Shown here in pieces: positions 17,772-27,625 of a stretch of DNA of 32,948 nt. How positions within the stretch are numbered: the first letter of the stretch is position 1; each line of letters starts with the position of its first letter. The stretch covers positions 1-32,948 of the forward strand of contig JAFGUB010000023.1 in the NCBI GenBank assembly GCA_016938735.1. The letters run 5' to 3'. This DNA comes from Campylobacterales bacterium. GTDB lineage: Bacteria; Campylobacterota; Campylobacteria; Campylobacterales; Sulfurimonadaceae. The position numbers and the translations under genes were made by a program. The notes beneath the pieces were generated by a model. The model saw only the letters and a list, made by a program, of their open reading frames with translations. It did no database searches and had not been told where the DNA came from.

Positions 17772-18341
17772 ATGTTCGAGACAATAGCTTTTTATCTGTT
17801 TGCGTTTTTGACGGTAGCGATGTTCTCTATCACCGTCTTTACGCGTCAGGCTTTGTATGCCTTGACCGCTTTGGCGGCAGGGATGATCTTTATCTCAGCG
17901 TTTTACTTCCTGCTGGGCGCAGACTTTTTAGGTGCGGTGCAGATCATCGTCTATACCGGCGCGGTGATGGCGCTTTATGCCTTTGGGATGATGTTTTTCG
18001 ATACCACGCGTTATGTGAATGAGCACGGGCGCTCGCCGTTGATCGTCTTCTTGCTCTCGGGCATGGCGGCGCTTTTGGTTGTGGTCATTTTCGCCGCACC
18101 GATCGCTTCGGAAAATATCGTGGCAAACTATCCCGTGCAAGAGGGGGTGGGTAATTCACAAGCCGTCGGTATGGTGCTCTTCACCAAATATCTGGTTCCG
18201 TTTGAAGTAGCGGCCGTTATGCTGCTTGTGGCCATGATCGCCGGTATCGTTCTTGCGGGCAAGAAGATGGATCGATCCCTCACCCTCATGGAAGAGGAAG
18301 AGATTGAACTGGCCAAACAATCCCAAGAGAAGGCGGTATAA
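17772..18341 (+). CDS. nuoJ: NADH-quinone oxidoreductase subunit J (complex I)
   Basis: A 189-residue membrane subunit with five hydrophobic helices. The conserved part includes FYFLLGADFLGAVQIIVYTGAVMALYAFGMMF, the third helix region whose pi-bulge moves during coupling. A hydrophilic C-terminal tail (EEEEIELAKQSQEKAV) follows. The ATG is preceded by AAGGAG, 9 bases after nuoI. Confidence 0.95.
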   Translation: MFETIAFYLFAFLTVAMFSITVFTRQALYALTALAAGMIFISAFYFLLGADFLGAVQIIVYTGAVMALYAFGMMFFDTTRYVNEHGRSPLIVFLLSGMAALLVVVIFAAPIASENIVANYPVQEGVGNSQAVGMVLFTKYLVPFEVAAVMLLVAMIAGIVLAGKKMDRSLTLMEEEEIELAKQSQEKAV

Positions 18342-18343
18342 CT

Positions 18344-18649
18344 ATGGAAATCACACTAACGCACTACCTTATCCTCTCGACACTGCTGTTTGCGATCGGT
18401 TTGATCGGGGTGATGAGACGCACCAACTTGTTGATGCTCTTTTTCGCTACTGAAATTCTGCTCAATGCGGTCAATATCGGATTTGCGGCCATTTCACGCT
18501 ACTACGGTGATTTGACGGGACAGATGTTCGCTTTTTTCGTGATTGCGATTGCGGCTTCTGAAGTGGCCGTCGGACTTGGGCTGCTGATTGTATGGTTCAA
18601 GCGTAGCGGCGGTATCGATTTGACCACCATGACATCAATGAAAGGATAA
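18344..18649 (+). CDS. nuoK: NADH-quinone oxidoreductase subunit K (complex I)
   Basis: A 101-residue three-helix subunit, related to MrpC antiporter subunits. The buried glutamates used in proton transfer are visible in TEILLNAVNIGF (helix 2) and in AASEVAVGLGLLI (helix 3). It is packed two bases after nuoJ and four before nuoL. Confidence 0.96.
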   Translation: MEITLTHYLILSTLLFAIGLIGVMRRTNLLMLFFATEILLNAVNIGFAAISRYYGDLTGQMFAFFVIAIAASEVAVGLGLLIVWFKRSGGIDLTTMTSMKG

Positions 18650-18653
18650 GCGG

Positions 18654-20534
18654 ATGGAACTTTATCTATATCTTGCACTATTTTCGCCGCTCGCGGGTTC
18701 ATTGATCGCCGCGCTCTTTGGCGCTCGGCCCAAAACGCTCTTTACGGGTGTAGTGACTTCGGCTTTACTTGGGCTCTCTTTGGTCAGTTCGACCATTTTG
18801 CTGTTTTACATTTTAGGCGGCGGCGCGGCTGTACATGTAGAGATGATGACATGGATGGCTACCGGTGATCTTTATATTCCCTTTGGCTTTCTGGTCGATC
18901 AGGTCTCCGTAACGATGATGATGGTGGTAACGGTGGTATCAACGGTCGTTCACGTCTACTCGATCGGGTACATGGATCACGACAAGAGCTTCAACCGTTT
19001 CTTTGCGTGGCTCTCCGCCTTCGTTTTTTCGATGATGGTGTTGGTGATGAGCGACAACTTTGCGGGACTCTTTATCGGCTGGGAAGGCGTAGGTCTGTGC
19101 TCATGGGCCTTGATCGGCTTTTGGTATCACAAAGAGTCGGCCATATGGGCGGCCAATGAAGCCTTCATTATGAACCGTATCGCTGACCTTGGAATGTTGA
19201 TCGGTCTTTTCTTGATCTACTGGAACGTCGGTTCGTTGCAGTATGACCGCTTCTTTGAGGCGGTGGTGACGCTTGATCAGAGCGTGCTGGTGATGATCGG
19301 TATCTTCCTCTTTATCGGCGCGATGGGTAAATCAGCGCAATTTCCGCTACACACCTGGCTGGCCGATGCGATGGAAGGTCCGACACCCGTCTCTGCGCTC
19401 ATTCACGCGGCAACGATGGTTACGGCAGGGGTTTATCTTGTGGTACGTGCCAATCCGCTTTATGAAATGATTCCCGAGGTAGGCTATTTTGTTGCCAGTT
19501 TGGGTGCGTTCGTGGCGATGTTTGCGGCTTCGATGGCCTTGGTAAACCGCGATATGAAACGCATCATCGCCTACTCGACGCTTTCACAGCTTGGATACAT
19601 GTTTGTCGCAGCGGGTCTTGGGGCCTACTGGGTAGCTCTGTTTCACCTGATGGCGCACGCATTTTTCAAAGCGCTGCTCTTCTTGGGTGCGGGCAACGTG
19701 ATGCACGCGATGAGTGATGAACTCGATCCGTTTAAGATGGGTGGCCTCAAAAAAGTGATGAAGGGGACGTGGATCATGATGACGCTGGCCTCCGTGGCAC
19801 TGGCCGGCATCTGGCCTTTGGCCGGATTCTTCTCAAAAGATCTGATTTTGGAAGTAGCGTTTGTGGAGCATCATTATGTGCTTTACACCGTGTTGCTGCT
19901 CACGGCGATGCTCACCGCGTTTTATTCATTTCGACTTGTAGCCCTTATTTTTCACGGAGAGGAGCGTTACAAAGAGTACGGTTCGCATCCGCATGAGGCG
20001 TATACCTTTATGCTGATTGCAATGAGTCCGCTCGCGCTTTTGGCTGTGATTGCGGGCTTTGCATTTAAAGGTTCATATATCGATATGGTGACGGCGGTAC
20101 TGCCGGCGACGGAGTATCATGTACACTCTCCGGTGGTGTTTTGGATCATGGTGATCGGCACACAGCTGCTGGTGGGCGCGGCGATTGCCTATGCCTACAA
20201 GAAGTACCAAAATGCGAAGATCGATAAGGCATTTGAACAACGCCCTTGTTACAAGGTTCTGTTCAATCAGTATTACATTCCCCACTTTTATGAAGAGTAT
20301 ATTTCAAAGCCTTATCGTGAGCTTTCACACGTTGCGTGGAAGCAGCTTGATTTGAGAGTGGTGGACGCAACGGTGGACGGGATTGCAACACTTTTTTACA
20401 AAACGGGCGAGCAGACCCATACGATGCAAAATGGGAACCTTTCGACGATGTTGCGCTGGATGGTCGCAGGAACGGTATTGTTACTCGCACTTGGCGTGGC
20501 CTTTACGGTCGGCATTAGCGTAGTAGCAGGTTAA
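18654..20534 (+). CDS. nuoL: NADH-quinone oxidoreductase subunit L (complex I)
   Basis: A 626-residue antiporter-like pump subunit with many membrane helices and the long C-terminal lateral helix expected of NuoL. Signature stretches are GWEGVGLCSWALIGFWY (with the helix-5 Glu), FPLHTWLADAMEGPTPVSALIHAATMVTAGVYL, and YSTLSQLGYM. Charged residues for proton transfer are in place (Glu in GWEGV, Lys in MGKSAQFPLH). It is the distal unit of the membrane arm. Confidence 0.97.
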   Translation: MELYLYLALFSPLAGSLIAALFGARPKTLFTGVVTSALLGLSLVSSTILLFYILGGGAAVHVEMMTWMATGDLYIPFGFLVDQVSVTMMMVVTVVSTVVHVYSIGYMDHDKSFNRFFAWLSAFVFSMMVLVMSDNFAGLFIGWEGVGLCSWALIGFWYHKESAIWAANEAFIMNRIADLGMLIGLFLIYWNVGSLQYDRFFEAVVTLDQSVLVMIGIFLFIGAMGKSAQFPLHTWLADAMEGPTPVSALIHAATMVTAGVYLVVRANPLYEMIPEVGYFVASLGAFVAMFAASMALVNRDMKRIIAYSTLSQLGYMFVAAGLGAYWVALFHLMAHAFFKALLFLGAGNVMHAMSDELDPFKMGGLKKVMKGTWIMMTLASVALAGIWPLAGFFSKDLILEVAFVEHHYVLYTVLLLTAMLTAFYSFRLVALIFHGEERYKEYGSHPHEAYTFMLIAMSPLALLAVIAGFAFKGSYIDMVTAVLPATEYHVHSPVVFWIMVIGTQLLVGAAIAYAYKKYQNAKIDKAFEQRPCYKVLFNQYYIPHFYEEYISKPYRELSHVAWKQLDLRVVDATVDGIATLFYKTGEQTHTMQNGNLSTMLRWMVAGTVLLLALGVAFTVGISVVAG

Positions 20535-20542
20535 GGAGCACA

Positions 20543-22087
20543 ATGATGTTTGATAATATCCTATCGATTTTGGTTTTTTTCCCGGCGCTCGCCGCACTGC
20601 TCGGTTTTGTCGTGGAAAAAGGGAGCATCCGTGCTTACGGGATTGCGGTTGCGGCGGTAGAGTTCGCCCTTTCATTGGTGTTGTGGTATGCCTATGATCC
20701 TTCGGTCGTAGGGATGCAGTTTATGGAATCGATTCCTTTGGTGCCTGCGTTTGGCATCCACTATTTAGTCGGTATTGACGGTATCTCTCTGTTTATTATC
20801 GTGCTGGCAACTTTCTTTACCCTGATCGGTATCGCGTCTCTGGGCGAAGTGAGTCGTCTCAAAGACATGATCTTGACCCTTCTCTTTTTGGAAATGACCA
20901 TGGTCGGCGTCTTTGTGGCACTGGACGCTGTGGTCTTTTACGTGTTCTGGGAGCTCTCGCTTGTGCCGATGCTCTATATCATCGGTGCATGGGGCGGGCC
21001 GCTTCGTATTTACGCATCGATCAAGTTTTTTCTTTACACCTTCACGGGTTCGCTGGTGATGCTGGTCGGGATGCTCTTTATGGCCTATTTTTACCATCAG
21101 GCGACCGGCGTTTGGAGCTTTTCGATTCTGGAGTGGTATCGCCTTGTCTTGCCGGAGAATTTCCAGATCTGGCTCTTTGTCGCATTCTTCTTCGGTTTTG
21201 CGATTAAAGTTCCGATGTTTCCGTTTCACACATGGCTACCTTATGCGCACGGTCAGGCACCTACCATCGGTTCGGTGATTCTGGCGGCGATTCTGCTCAA
21301 AATGGGTACCTACGCTTTTGTCCGTTTTTCGCTCCCGATGTTTCCTGATGCCTCCGTCTTCTTTATGGTGCCGATCGCGGTGATTTCCATTATCATGATT
21401 ATCTATACCGCGATGGTGGCGTATGCCCAGGAGGATATCAAGCAGGTTGTAGCGTACAGCTCCGTGTCGCACATGGGGGTGATCGTTTTGGGTACCTTCG
21501 CACTCAATGTCGAGGGTATTAGCGGGTCCGTCTTTTTGATGATCGCGCACGGAGTCGTTTCGGGCGCACTCTTTATGCTCGTAGGCGTTTACTACGACCG
21601 CAGACATACTAAATTGCTCAGCGAGATGGGCGGATTGGCGTCGGTGATGCCCCATTATGCGACCATCTTCGGAATCATGGTGATGGCCTCTGTGGGGCTG
21701 CCGTTGACAATTAACTTCGTAGGCGAGTTTTTGAGTCTGCTCGGCTTTTATAAGCAGTCGCATATCTTAACGCTTCTGGCAGGTACGGCGATCATTGTTG
21801 GTGCCATCTACATGTTGGCCGCGTTCAAAAAGGCTTTTTTCGGTACGGTAACGAATGAGGCTAACCGTGGATTAAAAGATGTCAACGGTCGTGAACTGTT
21901 TGCACTTATTCCTTTAGTGTTGGTGACCGTATGGCTGGGTGTTTATCCTAAGCCGGTATTGGAGCCGATCAACAACAGCGTTGAATCGATCGTCTCGCTG
22001 ATGCATGAAAAGGCCATCACTCAAGAGGCCAAAATGCGCATACCAAATCCATCGCAGCAAGAAGCTGCATCGGGGGGGAGTCACTAA
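20543..22087 (+). CDS. nuoM: NADH-quinone oxidoreductase subunit M (complex I)
   Basis: A 514-residue antiporter-like pump subunit. Signatures are FYVFWELSLVPMLYIIGAWG (helix-5 Glu), FAIKVPMFPFHTWLPYAHGQAPTIGSVILAAILLKMGTYAFVRF, and VAYSSVSHMGVIVLG. The C-terminus is a hydrophilic tail of about 25 residues (EAKMRIPNPSQQEAASGGSH). ATG 20543 or 20546 follows AAGGAG. It directly abuts nuoN with no spacer. Confidence 0.97.
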   Translation: MMFDNILSILVFFPALAALLGFVVEKGSIRAYGIAVAAVEFALSLVLWYAYDPSVVGMQFMESIPLVPAFGIHYLVGIDGISLFIIVLATFFTLIGIASLGEVSRLKDMILTLLFLEMTMVGVFVALDAVVFYVFWELSLVPMLYIIGAWGGPLRIYASIKFFLYTFTGSLVMLVGMLFMAYFYHQATGVWSFSILEWYRLVLPENFQIWLFVAFFFGFAIKVPMFPFHTWLPYAHGQAPTIGSVILAAILLKMGTYAFVRFSLPMFPDASVFFMVPIAVISIIMIIYTAMVAYAQEDIKQVVAYSSVSHMGVIVLGTFALNVEGISGSVFLMIAHGVVSGALFMLVGVYYDRRHTKLLSEMGGLASVMPHYATIFGIMVMASVGLPLTINFVGEFLSLLGFYKQSHILTLLAGTAIIVGAIYMLAAFKKAFFGTVTNEANRGLKDVNGRELFALIPLVLVTVWLGVYPKPVLEPINNSVESIVSLMHEKAITQEAKMRIPNPSQQEAASGGSH

Positions 22088-23593
22088 ATGCTAGAAGCAG
22101 TTAATATATCATTGGAGTCACTCAATCTGGTGACACTCTCGCCGATGCTCATTGCGATTGTCGGTGCGCTGTCTATTTTGACGATCGATCTTGTCAAAGT
22201 CGGTTTGCACAAATCACTTTACGTTATGATCTCGCTGCTCTTTTTGCTGCTTGATTTAGGTGCATTGTTCCACTTTGTCGATTTTTTCAAGTCCAACGGA
22301 ACGATGATGGGCTTTTTTGATGTGATGTTGGTTGATGGGCTTGCGATTCTTTCGCAGCTTATCATCGTCATCGCATCTATGTTGTTTATTCCGCTTTCAC
22401 TCACATCGAAGCGCTTTCATGAGTACAACTATCCCGAGTATTACGCGCTCTTTATGTTTATGATTGCCGGCTTCCAGTTTATGGTGGCTACAGACAATCT
22501 GATCTTGATTTTTGTAGGGCTTGAGACGGCGTCTTTGGCACTTTATACGCTCATCGCCATGCACAACCGATCCAAATCATTTGAGGCCGCCGTAAAATAT
22601 TTTACGATGGGTGCTTTGGCAGCCGGCTTTTTTGCTTTCGGTTCGATGGTTTTTTATGGAATTTCAGGTTCCGTAGAGATCCATCAGATCGCTTCTGCCC
22701 TTGCAGCGGACGATTACGCGAATATCGGCTATGTACTTGTAGGTGTCGTATTTATGTTGGCCGCGTTTGGTTTTAAGCTCTCTTTGGTTCCTTTTCATAC
22801 TTGGACCCCTGACGTCTATGAGGGTTCTAGCGCGGCATTGGCGGGTTATATGTCTATAGTACCGAAGATAGCCTCTTTTGTTGTAGCTATGCGTCTCTTT
22901 GAAGTGTTGGTTCAAAGTGGTATTGTATGGTTAGAGGTTATTTTGTATGCAGGCGTTGTCGTCACTATGACAGCCGCTAATATTTGGGCATTGGTTCAAA
23001 ACGACGTGAAAAGAATGTTGGCGTACAGCTCAATTTCGCACGCTGGATTCGTAATGGCTGCAATTTTGATAGGTACCACACAAGCCAATTCGGGACTTTT
23101 TCTCTATTGGACGCTCTTCGTGTTTACTAATCTCGGGGCCTTCGCCATGTTATGGGTTAATCGCCAAAAAACCCTTTTGCCGGGTCAAAGCTCAGATCAT
23201 CCTTATGAAAAATTTGCCGGTTTGATCAGTACGATGCCGATGGCTGCGGTGCTTATGGCGCTGTTTATGCTCTCACTTGCGGGTATACCGCCGTTTGGTC
23301 TCTTTTGGGGCAAGCTCTACATGATCGGTAGTGCGGTAAGTGGAGGCTATACCATTCTGGCCTTGATTATGGCGCTCAACTCAGCGATCGCAGGCTATTA
23401 CTATCTGAAGCTGATCGTTTATATGTTTATGAAAGAGCCACAAATTTCTCAAAAGGGCTTTTATATGATGAATGCTTCTTTGTCCCTTAAGAGCATCATC
23501 GGTTTAGCCGCCGTGGTCACCATTTTTAGCGTCATATTGGTCAATCCACTGATGGAGTTCATTACGGCTATGGTGTATAATAGCGGCTATTAA
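22088..23593 (+). CDS. nuoN: NADH-quinone oxidoreductase subunit N (complex I)
   Basis: A 501-residue antiporter-like pump subunit closing the operon core. It carries [18 protein letters not shown] (helix-5 Glu), [39 protein letters not shown], and [21 protein letters not shown] overlaps the nuoM end as its ribosome site. The sequence is somewhat more AT-rich than upstream nuo genes, by eye, from about 22600 onwards. Confidence 0.96.
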   Translation: MLEAVNISLESLNLVTLSPMLIAIVGALSILTIDLVKVGLHKSLYVMISLLFLLLDLGALFHFVDFFKSNGTMMGFFDVMLVDGLAILSQLIIVIASMLFIPLSLTSKRFHEYNYPEYYALFMFMIAGFQFMVATDNLILIFVGLETASLALYTLIAMHNRSKSFEAAVKYFTMGALAAGFFAFGSMVFYGISGSVEIHQIASALAADDYANIGYVLVGVVFMLAAFGFKLSLVPFHTWTPDVYEGSSAALAGYMSIVPKIASFVVAMRLFEVLVQSGIVWLEVILYAGVVVTMTAANIWALVQNDVKRMLAYSSISHAGFVMAAILIGTTQANSGLFLYWTLFVFTNLGAFAMLWVNRQKTLLPGQSSDHPYEKFAGLISTMPMAAVLMALFMLSLAGIPPFGLFWGKLYMIGSAVSGGYTILALIMALNSAIAGYYYLKLIVYMFMKEPQISQKGFYMMNASLSLKSIIGLAAVVTIFSVILVNPLMEFITAMVYNSGY

Positions 23594-23605
23594 GCTTACA
23601 TGTAA
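23594..23605 (+). repeat. GCTTACATGTAA motif, copy 6 (intergenic)
   Basis: An exact 12-mer immediately after the nuoN stop, in the 25-base gap before the TPR gene. Confidence 0.9.
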
Positions 23606-23618
23606 GGGAGTAAAGGCC

Positions 23619-25976
23619 TTGCCGATATTTTTGGCCCTGTTTCTCCCGATTGCTCTTTTTGCGTTTGAGTTAAGTGTACAAACGGGAAAAGAGGAGAATC
23701 AAGAGTATTCTCTTTTGCATATCAAGGACACGGAACCTTTTTTATGTGAGGCCCAATATAGCGACCTACATGAGGTGACTTCCGTAGCCTGTCTTTTTCT
23801 TCAGCGACCGCTTCAATCTTTTGCCCCTATCGAAAATAGTTTTTTTCATGTTGATGCCAAGATCGACGGTAAAGAATTCAAGGTGATCATTAAACCCAAG
23901 AAGAGTGTGCTGTTACGTGCGCAGCATTTTAATCTTCTACAGGATCGTGAGATCTACCATGCACAAGAGATGCGCTCAGGTCATTGGCTTGTCATCGGCT
24001 ACCATCAAGAACCACCGCTCCTGACGAGCAACGAACGCCAGCAAAGTGCATTGAATCTACCCGTAGTATTTCCAAAACAACCTCTGCCCTACGTCGGGGG
24101 CTTGGACATGCATGGGAACCCGATTCATATGACCAGGGTTAAAGATGTTTCTGATTATTTAATCATCAAGCAAGCCTATGAGAATCGTGACTATGACAAG
24201 GTTCTTGCGACAATCGATAGCGTACTTCAGGAGTTTCCAAACACGATTTTTAAAAGTGAGATGTTGCTTTATCGTCTTCGTGCCTATCATGAGACAGGGG
24301 AAAACGAACCGGTGATCACGATTGGCAAACAGTTCATTCGGGAGTTTTCATCCGATCTCAATATCGCAGAGGTACTTGCGGCGATTGCCAATGCCTACTC
24401 AAAAATAGCAATGTATACAGACGCCGACTATTTTTTTGATCGGCTGTTTGACGAGCACCCACAGAGTGAGTTCGCCCGTATGGGGTTGATCTACAAGGGG
24501 GATCAACTCTCAGGCGCAGGGAACGGGAAAAAAGCAATCAGCTTCTATGAGAGGGCGCTTTATGAGACGCAATCAAAAAAAACTGCTTCTATTGCCGCCT
24601 ATAAGCTGGCACAGTACTATATGGAGCTTGGCCAATCGGCAAAAGCGGCTGAGTATGTCACCATGATCCTTGATGGCTATGCGGAGCAGTTTAGCGATCA
24701 TCGCGAAGAAGCGATAGCCATGGCGCATCAATTTGCCGATACGGGGGCCTATGCGATCGCTGCGCGTCTACTCGGATCGATTCTTGAGCGGATGGAGCGA
24801 GGTGATGACGGGTTTGAGCAGATGCTCAAAGACCGGGGCATTTGGCTGGCGCAGACAGACCAAAAAGAGCAAGCGCTGGAAAGTTTCAACGACTATTTGG
24901 AGAAATTTCGTTTTGGTGAGTATGTCGATGAGATTAAGCGCCAAAGGGACGGCCTTTTCTTTGATGTAACAGAAATGAATGCGTCCGATCGCCTGCGTGA
25001 ATATGATGGACTGATCGCAAAATATCAGGGTGACTCTATCGGCGATAGAGCTTATTACGAAAAAGCAAAGCTTTTGTCGGAGTTGAGCCGATATGATGAG
25101 ATACTCACAATAGAGAAGCCACTGATGTCGCTTGATGAGGCAAGCTATCCCAAAGCCGGTGAGATGGTTGACACTGCCGTATTTGGTCTGATGAGGCGTG
25201 CATTGGAGCAGAAGAGTTGTGAACGGGTGATTGAATTGTCGCAAGGATATGATGTCAATCTGTCTCGGGAGTGGGATGACGATCTGTTTGAGTGCTACAT
25301 TGCAGCAGGAAGTTTTGAGCGTGCAAAGCGTTTAGCACAGCAGCATCTGCAGGCACAGGATAGTGATGAGCGGACCGCATGGCTAGAACGATATGTAGTG
25401 ATCGATTTTTCGTTAGGGAACTATACGGCGGTTTTGGATGCGCTTGAAGAGTTGCTCTCTATCCATACCAAAAATGATGTCAAGCGTGCAGAACTCTATC
25501 GAAGATATTTTGACGCATCGCAACGTCTTGGTGATCATGATCGGATGCTCGAAGCAATGGTTGCTATAGAGTCGATTGATGGGGTAGTATTTAAAGACAT
25601 TGAACGTTACACGCAAATGATGACACATGCGAAATCACAGAAAAATAGTGTTATGGTAGAGAACTTTGGAAAGAAAGTAGTGAAATTGCAGCAAGCAGCC
25701 GGCAGTTATACACAGTCGCCTTATGTCGAGTTCACGCTGGCTCAGACGCTGATTGAACTGGACAAATCTCAAGAGGCGTATGATCTGCTTCAAACCCTCG
25801 AAGCGCGTCCAATTCAAACAGAGCAGCGATCAAGGCAACACTATATGTTAGGAACACTCTATCAAAAAAGAGGTGATAGGGATGCGGCGCGAAGCGCATA
25901 TGAGAAGAGCCAAAGTGAAGATCCGCAAGGTGTCTGGGGGAAATTAGCATCAGACGCTTTGGGGTTGATGCAATGA
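23619..25976 (+). CDS. Exported tetratricopeptide-repeat protein, function unknown
   Basis: A 785-residue protein. The start is TTG (GGGAGTAAAGGCC then TTG); no in-frame ATG gives a signal peptide. The first about 16 residues (MPIFLALFLPIALFAF) are a signal sequence, so it is probably periplasmic. Residues about 20-170 form a beta-rich unknown domain. From residue 180 to the end the protein is helical, with degenerate TPR units such as YDKVLATIDSVLQEFPNT, YTDADYFFDRLFDEHPQS, GKKAISFYERALYE and the final RDAARSAYEKSQSEDP. The 25-base gap after nuoN suggests shared transcription, but nothing in it is specific to complex I. It could be an assembly or envelope scaffold; this is unproven. Confidence 0.8.
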   Translation: MPIFLALFLPIALFAFELSVQTGKEENQEYSLLHIKDTEPFLCEAQYSDLHEVTSVACLFLQRPLQSFAPIENSFFHVDAKIDGKEFKVIIKPKKSVLLRAQHFNLLQDREIYHAQEMRSGHWLVIGYHQEPPLLTSNERQQSALNLPVVFPKQPLPYVGGLDMHGNPIHMTRVKDVSDYLIIKQAYENRDYDKVLATIDSVLQEFPNTIFKSEMLLYRLRAYHETGENEPVITIGKQFIREFSSDLNIAEVLAAIANAYSKIAMYTDADYFFDRLFDEHPQSEFARMGLIYKGDQLSGAGNGKKAISFYERALYETQSKKTASIAAYKLAQYYMELGQSAKAAEYVTMILDGYAEQFSDHREEAIAMAHQFADTGAYAIAARLLGSILERMERGDDGFEQMLKDRGIWLAQTDQKEQALESFNDYLEKFRFGEYVDEIKRQRDGLFFDVTEMNASDRLREYDGLIAKYQGDSIGDRAYYEKAKLLSELSRYDEILTIEKPLMSLDEASYPKAGEMVDTAVFGLMRRALEQKSCERVIELSQGYDVNLSREWDDDLFECYIAAGSFERAKRLAQQHLQAQDSDERTAWLERYVVIDFSLGNYTAVLDALEELLSIHTKNDVKRAELYRRYFDASQRLGDHDRMLEAMVAIESIDGVVFKDIERYTQMMTHAKSQKNSVMVENFGKKVVKLQQAAGSYTQSPYVEFTLAQTLIELDKSQEAYDLLQTLEARPIQTEQRSRQHYMLGTLYQKRGDRDAARSAYEKSQSEDPQGVWGKLASDALGLMQ

Positions 25977-25977
25977 A

Positions 25978-26370
25978 CTAAGCGAGTTGTTTGTGCAAGG
26001 CGTTGAGATCGCCAAGAACGTTGATGGAGCTGATTTTGCCATGCTTACATGTAAAGAACGAGGCTCCGGAGTAGCATATTCTACGACCTGAAGGGGGATA
26101 ATCAAATAAGGGGCCCTCATGAGTACCGGTATAGGTTACATAGGCCGCAGCTAGGGGTTCTTCAACGACCATGATTTCGATGGCGTGATAGAGGTTGGGA
26201 AATGCTACCGTCAAAAGTTCTGCATACTCTTTGAAGCCCTGAATACCGTTGGCGGTGATGTCTAAAGAGCCACGAAAACGAATATCGGGGTCAAGCAGTC
26301 GGTCTGCGGCGCTGAAGTCTTTACTGTTCCACATTTCGTAGTAGGCACGGATAAGCTCTTTGGTGGTCAT
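25978..26370 (-). CDS. NTF2/SnoaL-like small protein
   Basis: A 130-residue protein of the NTF2-like superfamily (ester cyclase/SnoaL type). It shows the usual start TTKELIRAYYEMWNSKDFSAADRLLDPDIRFRGS, a central AFPNLYHAIEIMVVEEPLAAAYVTYTGTHEGPLFDYPPSGRRI and a final strand pair ISSINVLGDLNALHKQL. These cone-shaped folds bind small hydrophobic molecules or act as enzymes; the substrate cannot be told. I chose ATG 26370. An upstream in-frame TTG (26379) overlaps the stop of the preceding gene and is possible. Its stop is one base from the stop of the convergent TPR gene, with no room for a terminator. Codons encoding FTCK carry a GCTTACATGTAA site. Confidence 0.75.
   Translation of the reverse strand: MTTKELIRAYYEMWNSKDFSAADRLLDPDIRFRGSLDITANGIQGFKEYAELLTVAFPNLYHAIEIMVVEEPLAAAYVTYTGTHEGPLFDYPPSGRRICYSGASFFTCKHGKISSINVLGDLNALHKQLA
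26043..26054 (+). repeat. GCTTACATGTAA motif, copy 7
   Basis: An exact 12-mer on the plus strand, inside the minus-strand NTF2-like gene. Confidence 0.9.
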
Positions 26371-26375
26371 TGTCC

Positions 26376-26624
26376 TCAATCTTTATAGTGTTGTTTGTGC
26401 GGAAACTTCTGAACGCTTACAAAGCCGTCCTCTTCCCAGTCGTCATAGTCGTCATCACTTTCGTAATCTACGGTAAAGATCTTTTGATAACCGCGTTTAA
26501 GCAGTTCGTCATCGATCATTTCAACATCAAGATCTTCGGTGTCTTGGAGAGTGACAATCTCCGTAATGACAGCTGAATCAACGCCGGCAAGCTCCATTTC
26601 CAATATAACATCAGAAATTTTCAT
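26376..26624 (-). CDS. Acidic hypothetical protein, 82 residues
   Basis: I do not recognise this protein. From ATG 26624 (preceded by AGAGGAAG on the minus strand) it encodes 82 residues with a leucine/valine-rich first half (MKISDVILEMELAGVDSAVITEIVTLQD) and a strongly acidic tail (YESDDDYDDWEEDGF). A longer reading to 26687 is open, but it lacks a ribosome site. It is followed by the NTF2-like gene within a few bases, so the two are likely co-transcribed. Confidence 0.6.
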   Translation of the reverse strand: MKISDVILEMELAGVDSAVITEIVTLQDTEDLDVEMIDDELLKRGYQKIFTVDYESDDDYDDWEEDGFVSVQKFPHKQHYKD

Positions 26625-26748
26625 TACTTCCTCTAAGAAATTAAAAGTATTGACATACTCTAAACCATCGGTTGTTAAACCAAACACAGCCTGGCAGCAA
26701 ACGGCAAACGCCGCTTGCGTTTTGGATTATTCCTCATTTGAGGGGAAA

Positions 26749-26754
26749 ATTATA
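26749..26754 (-). promoter_or_regulatory. Candidate -10 box upstream of the acidic protein gene
   Basis: TATAAT on the minus strand, about 125 bases before the ATG at 26624. The intervening leader holds small inverted repeats (CCTCATTTGAGG at 26732-26743, and AAACGC pairing with GCGTTT near 26705-26721) but no reading frame I can support. No -35 is seen. Confidence 0.35.
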
Positions 26755-26771
26755 CTTAGAATTTGAGAAAA

Positions 26772-27491
26772 TTAGGCGATATGAACATTGTGCCACTGCA
26801 CCAGAGTCAAGCGGTATCCGGCTTGTACGGGTAGTACCTCGTGCGAAAAGATGGGATTACTTGGAAATATAATCATATCGCCCGCTTGCGGGCGTAGCTT
26901 GAGCATAGCACCTTTGGCATCAAAGAGGTAATTAAAGCAGAGCTCACCGCCGCTGAACTGATTCAGTTCTCGTGGGGGATCGTTATAGCTTGAGGCGAAG
27001 AGAACGGTGGTGATTTTTCGGTTGGAAGCGACTTGTTTAAAGCCGATACAACGACCGTTTGAATCGATTAGCTCGCTTGAGTCGTCGGCATGTTTGACAT
27101 AAAAATCGCCGGTATGATAACCCAGCGCTTGAATATTGGAGGCGGTACCAAGCGCGACGGCGAAAAAGTCCTCGATTTGCTTTTGGTAGAGGCTGAAGCG
27201 GTCGAAATAGAGTTGCTGATGAATATCTGATAAGGCGTGGATGACGGTTTTGCGGATGTCGGGGAGTAAGTCGGTATCAAGCACGCCTTGCTTTTGGGTG
27301 CGCACATGCGCCGATACATGCTCGTTGCTGTTGAGCGTAGAATAGGCGATAGAGGCCGCTTCGGTCTGATCTAAGAAACCCTCGATCAATAGGTAGGGAA
27401 AATCATGATAGGGACTTGCCGTCAAACGCGATTGCATAGGTAAAGAGGCGATCGCTTCATCGCAGTAGACATGAGTGCTGATTTGATGCAA
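26772..27491 (-). CDS. 2-oxoglutarate/Fe(II)-dependent oxygenase, prolyl-4-hydroxylase type
   Basis: A 239-residue protein whose C-terminal half has the double-stranded beta-helix signature. The metal triad is His134 and Asp136 (YVKHADDS) and His217 (FSHEVLPV), with Arg227 (GYRLTLVQW) ten residues later to bind 2-oxoglutarate. The supporting motif FSGGELCFNY precedes the distal His. Such enzymes hydroxylate a protein or small-molecule substrate in an oxygen-dependent way; the target is unknown. The start is TTG 27491 with GAGGA 9 bases upstream (minus strand); the next in-frame Met (residue 19) has no clear ribosome site. It is a stand-alone gene. Confidence 0.8.
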   Translation of the reverse strand: MHQISTHVYCDEAIASLPMQSRLTASPYHDFPYLLIEGFLDQTEAASIAYSTLNSNEHVSAHVRTQKQGVLDTDLLPDIRKTVIHALSDIHQQLYFDRFSLYQKQIEDFFAVALGTASNIQALGYHTGDFYVKHADDSSELIDSNGRCIGFKQVASNRKITTVLFASSYNDPPRELNQFSGGELCFNYLFDAKGAMLKLRPQAGDMIIFPSNPIFSHEVLPVQAGYRLTLVQWHNVHIA

Positions 27492-27564
27492 GGGGTGTCA
27501 TCCTCATGAGAGATAGCGTGCGGGAAAAGAGCTCTTTTGTAGGCGCAAACGCTTTAGTCAGGAG

Positions 27565-27570
27565 TATAAT
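27565..27570 (+). promoter_or_regulatory. Candidate -10 box of the twin-CX3C gene
   Basis: TATAAT, 55 bases before the ATG at 27626. No clear -35. Confidence 0.45.
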
Positions 27571-27625
27571 TCCGCTGGACATCATAACATAAATGGGCAT
27601 AGAGTATATCTTCGAAGGAGTGGTG

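Noticed and set aside
26649-26677. TTGACA on the plus strand with TGTTAA 17 bases later, resembling a promoter
   Set aside because: The -10 matches poorly and no plus-strand gene follows; the region is the leader of a minus-strand gene.
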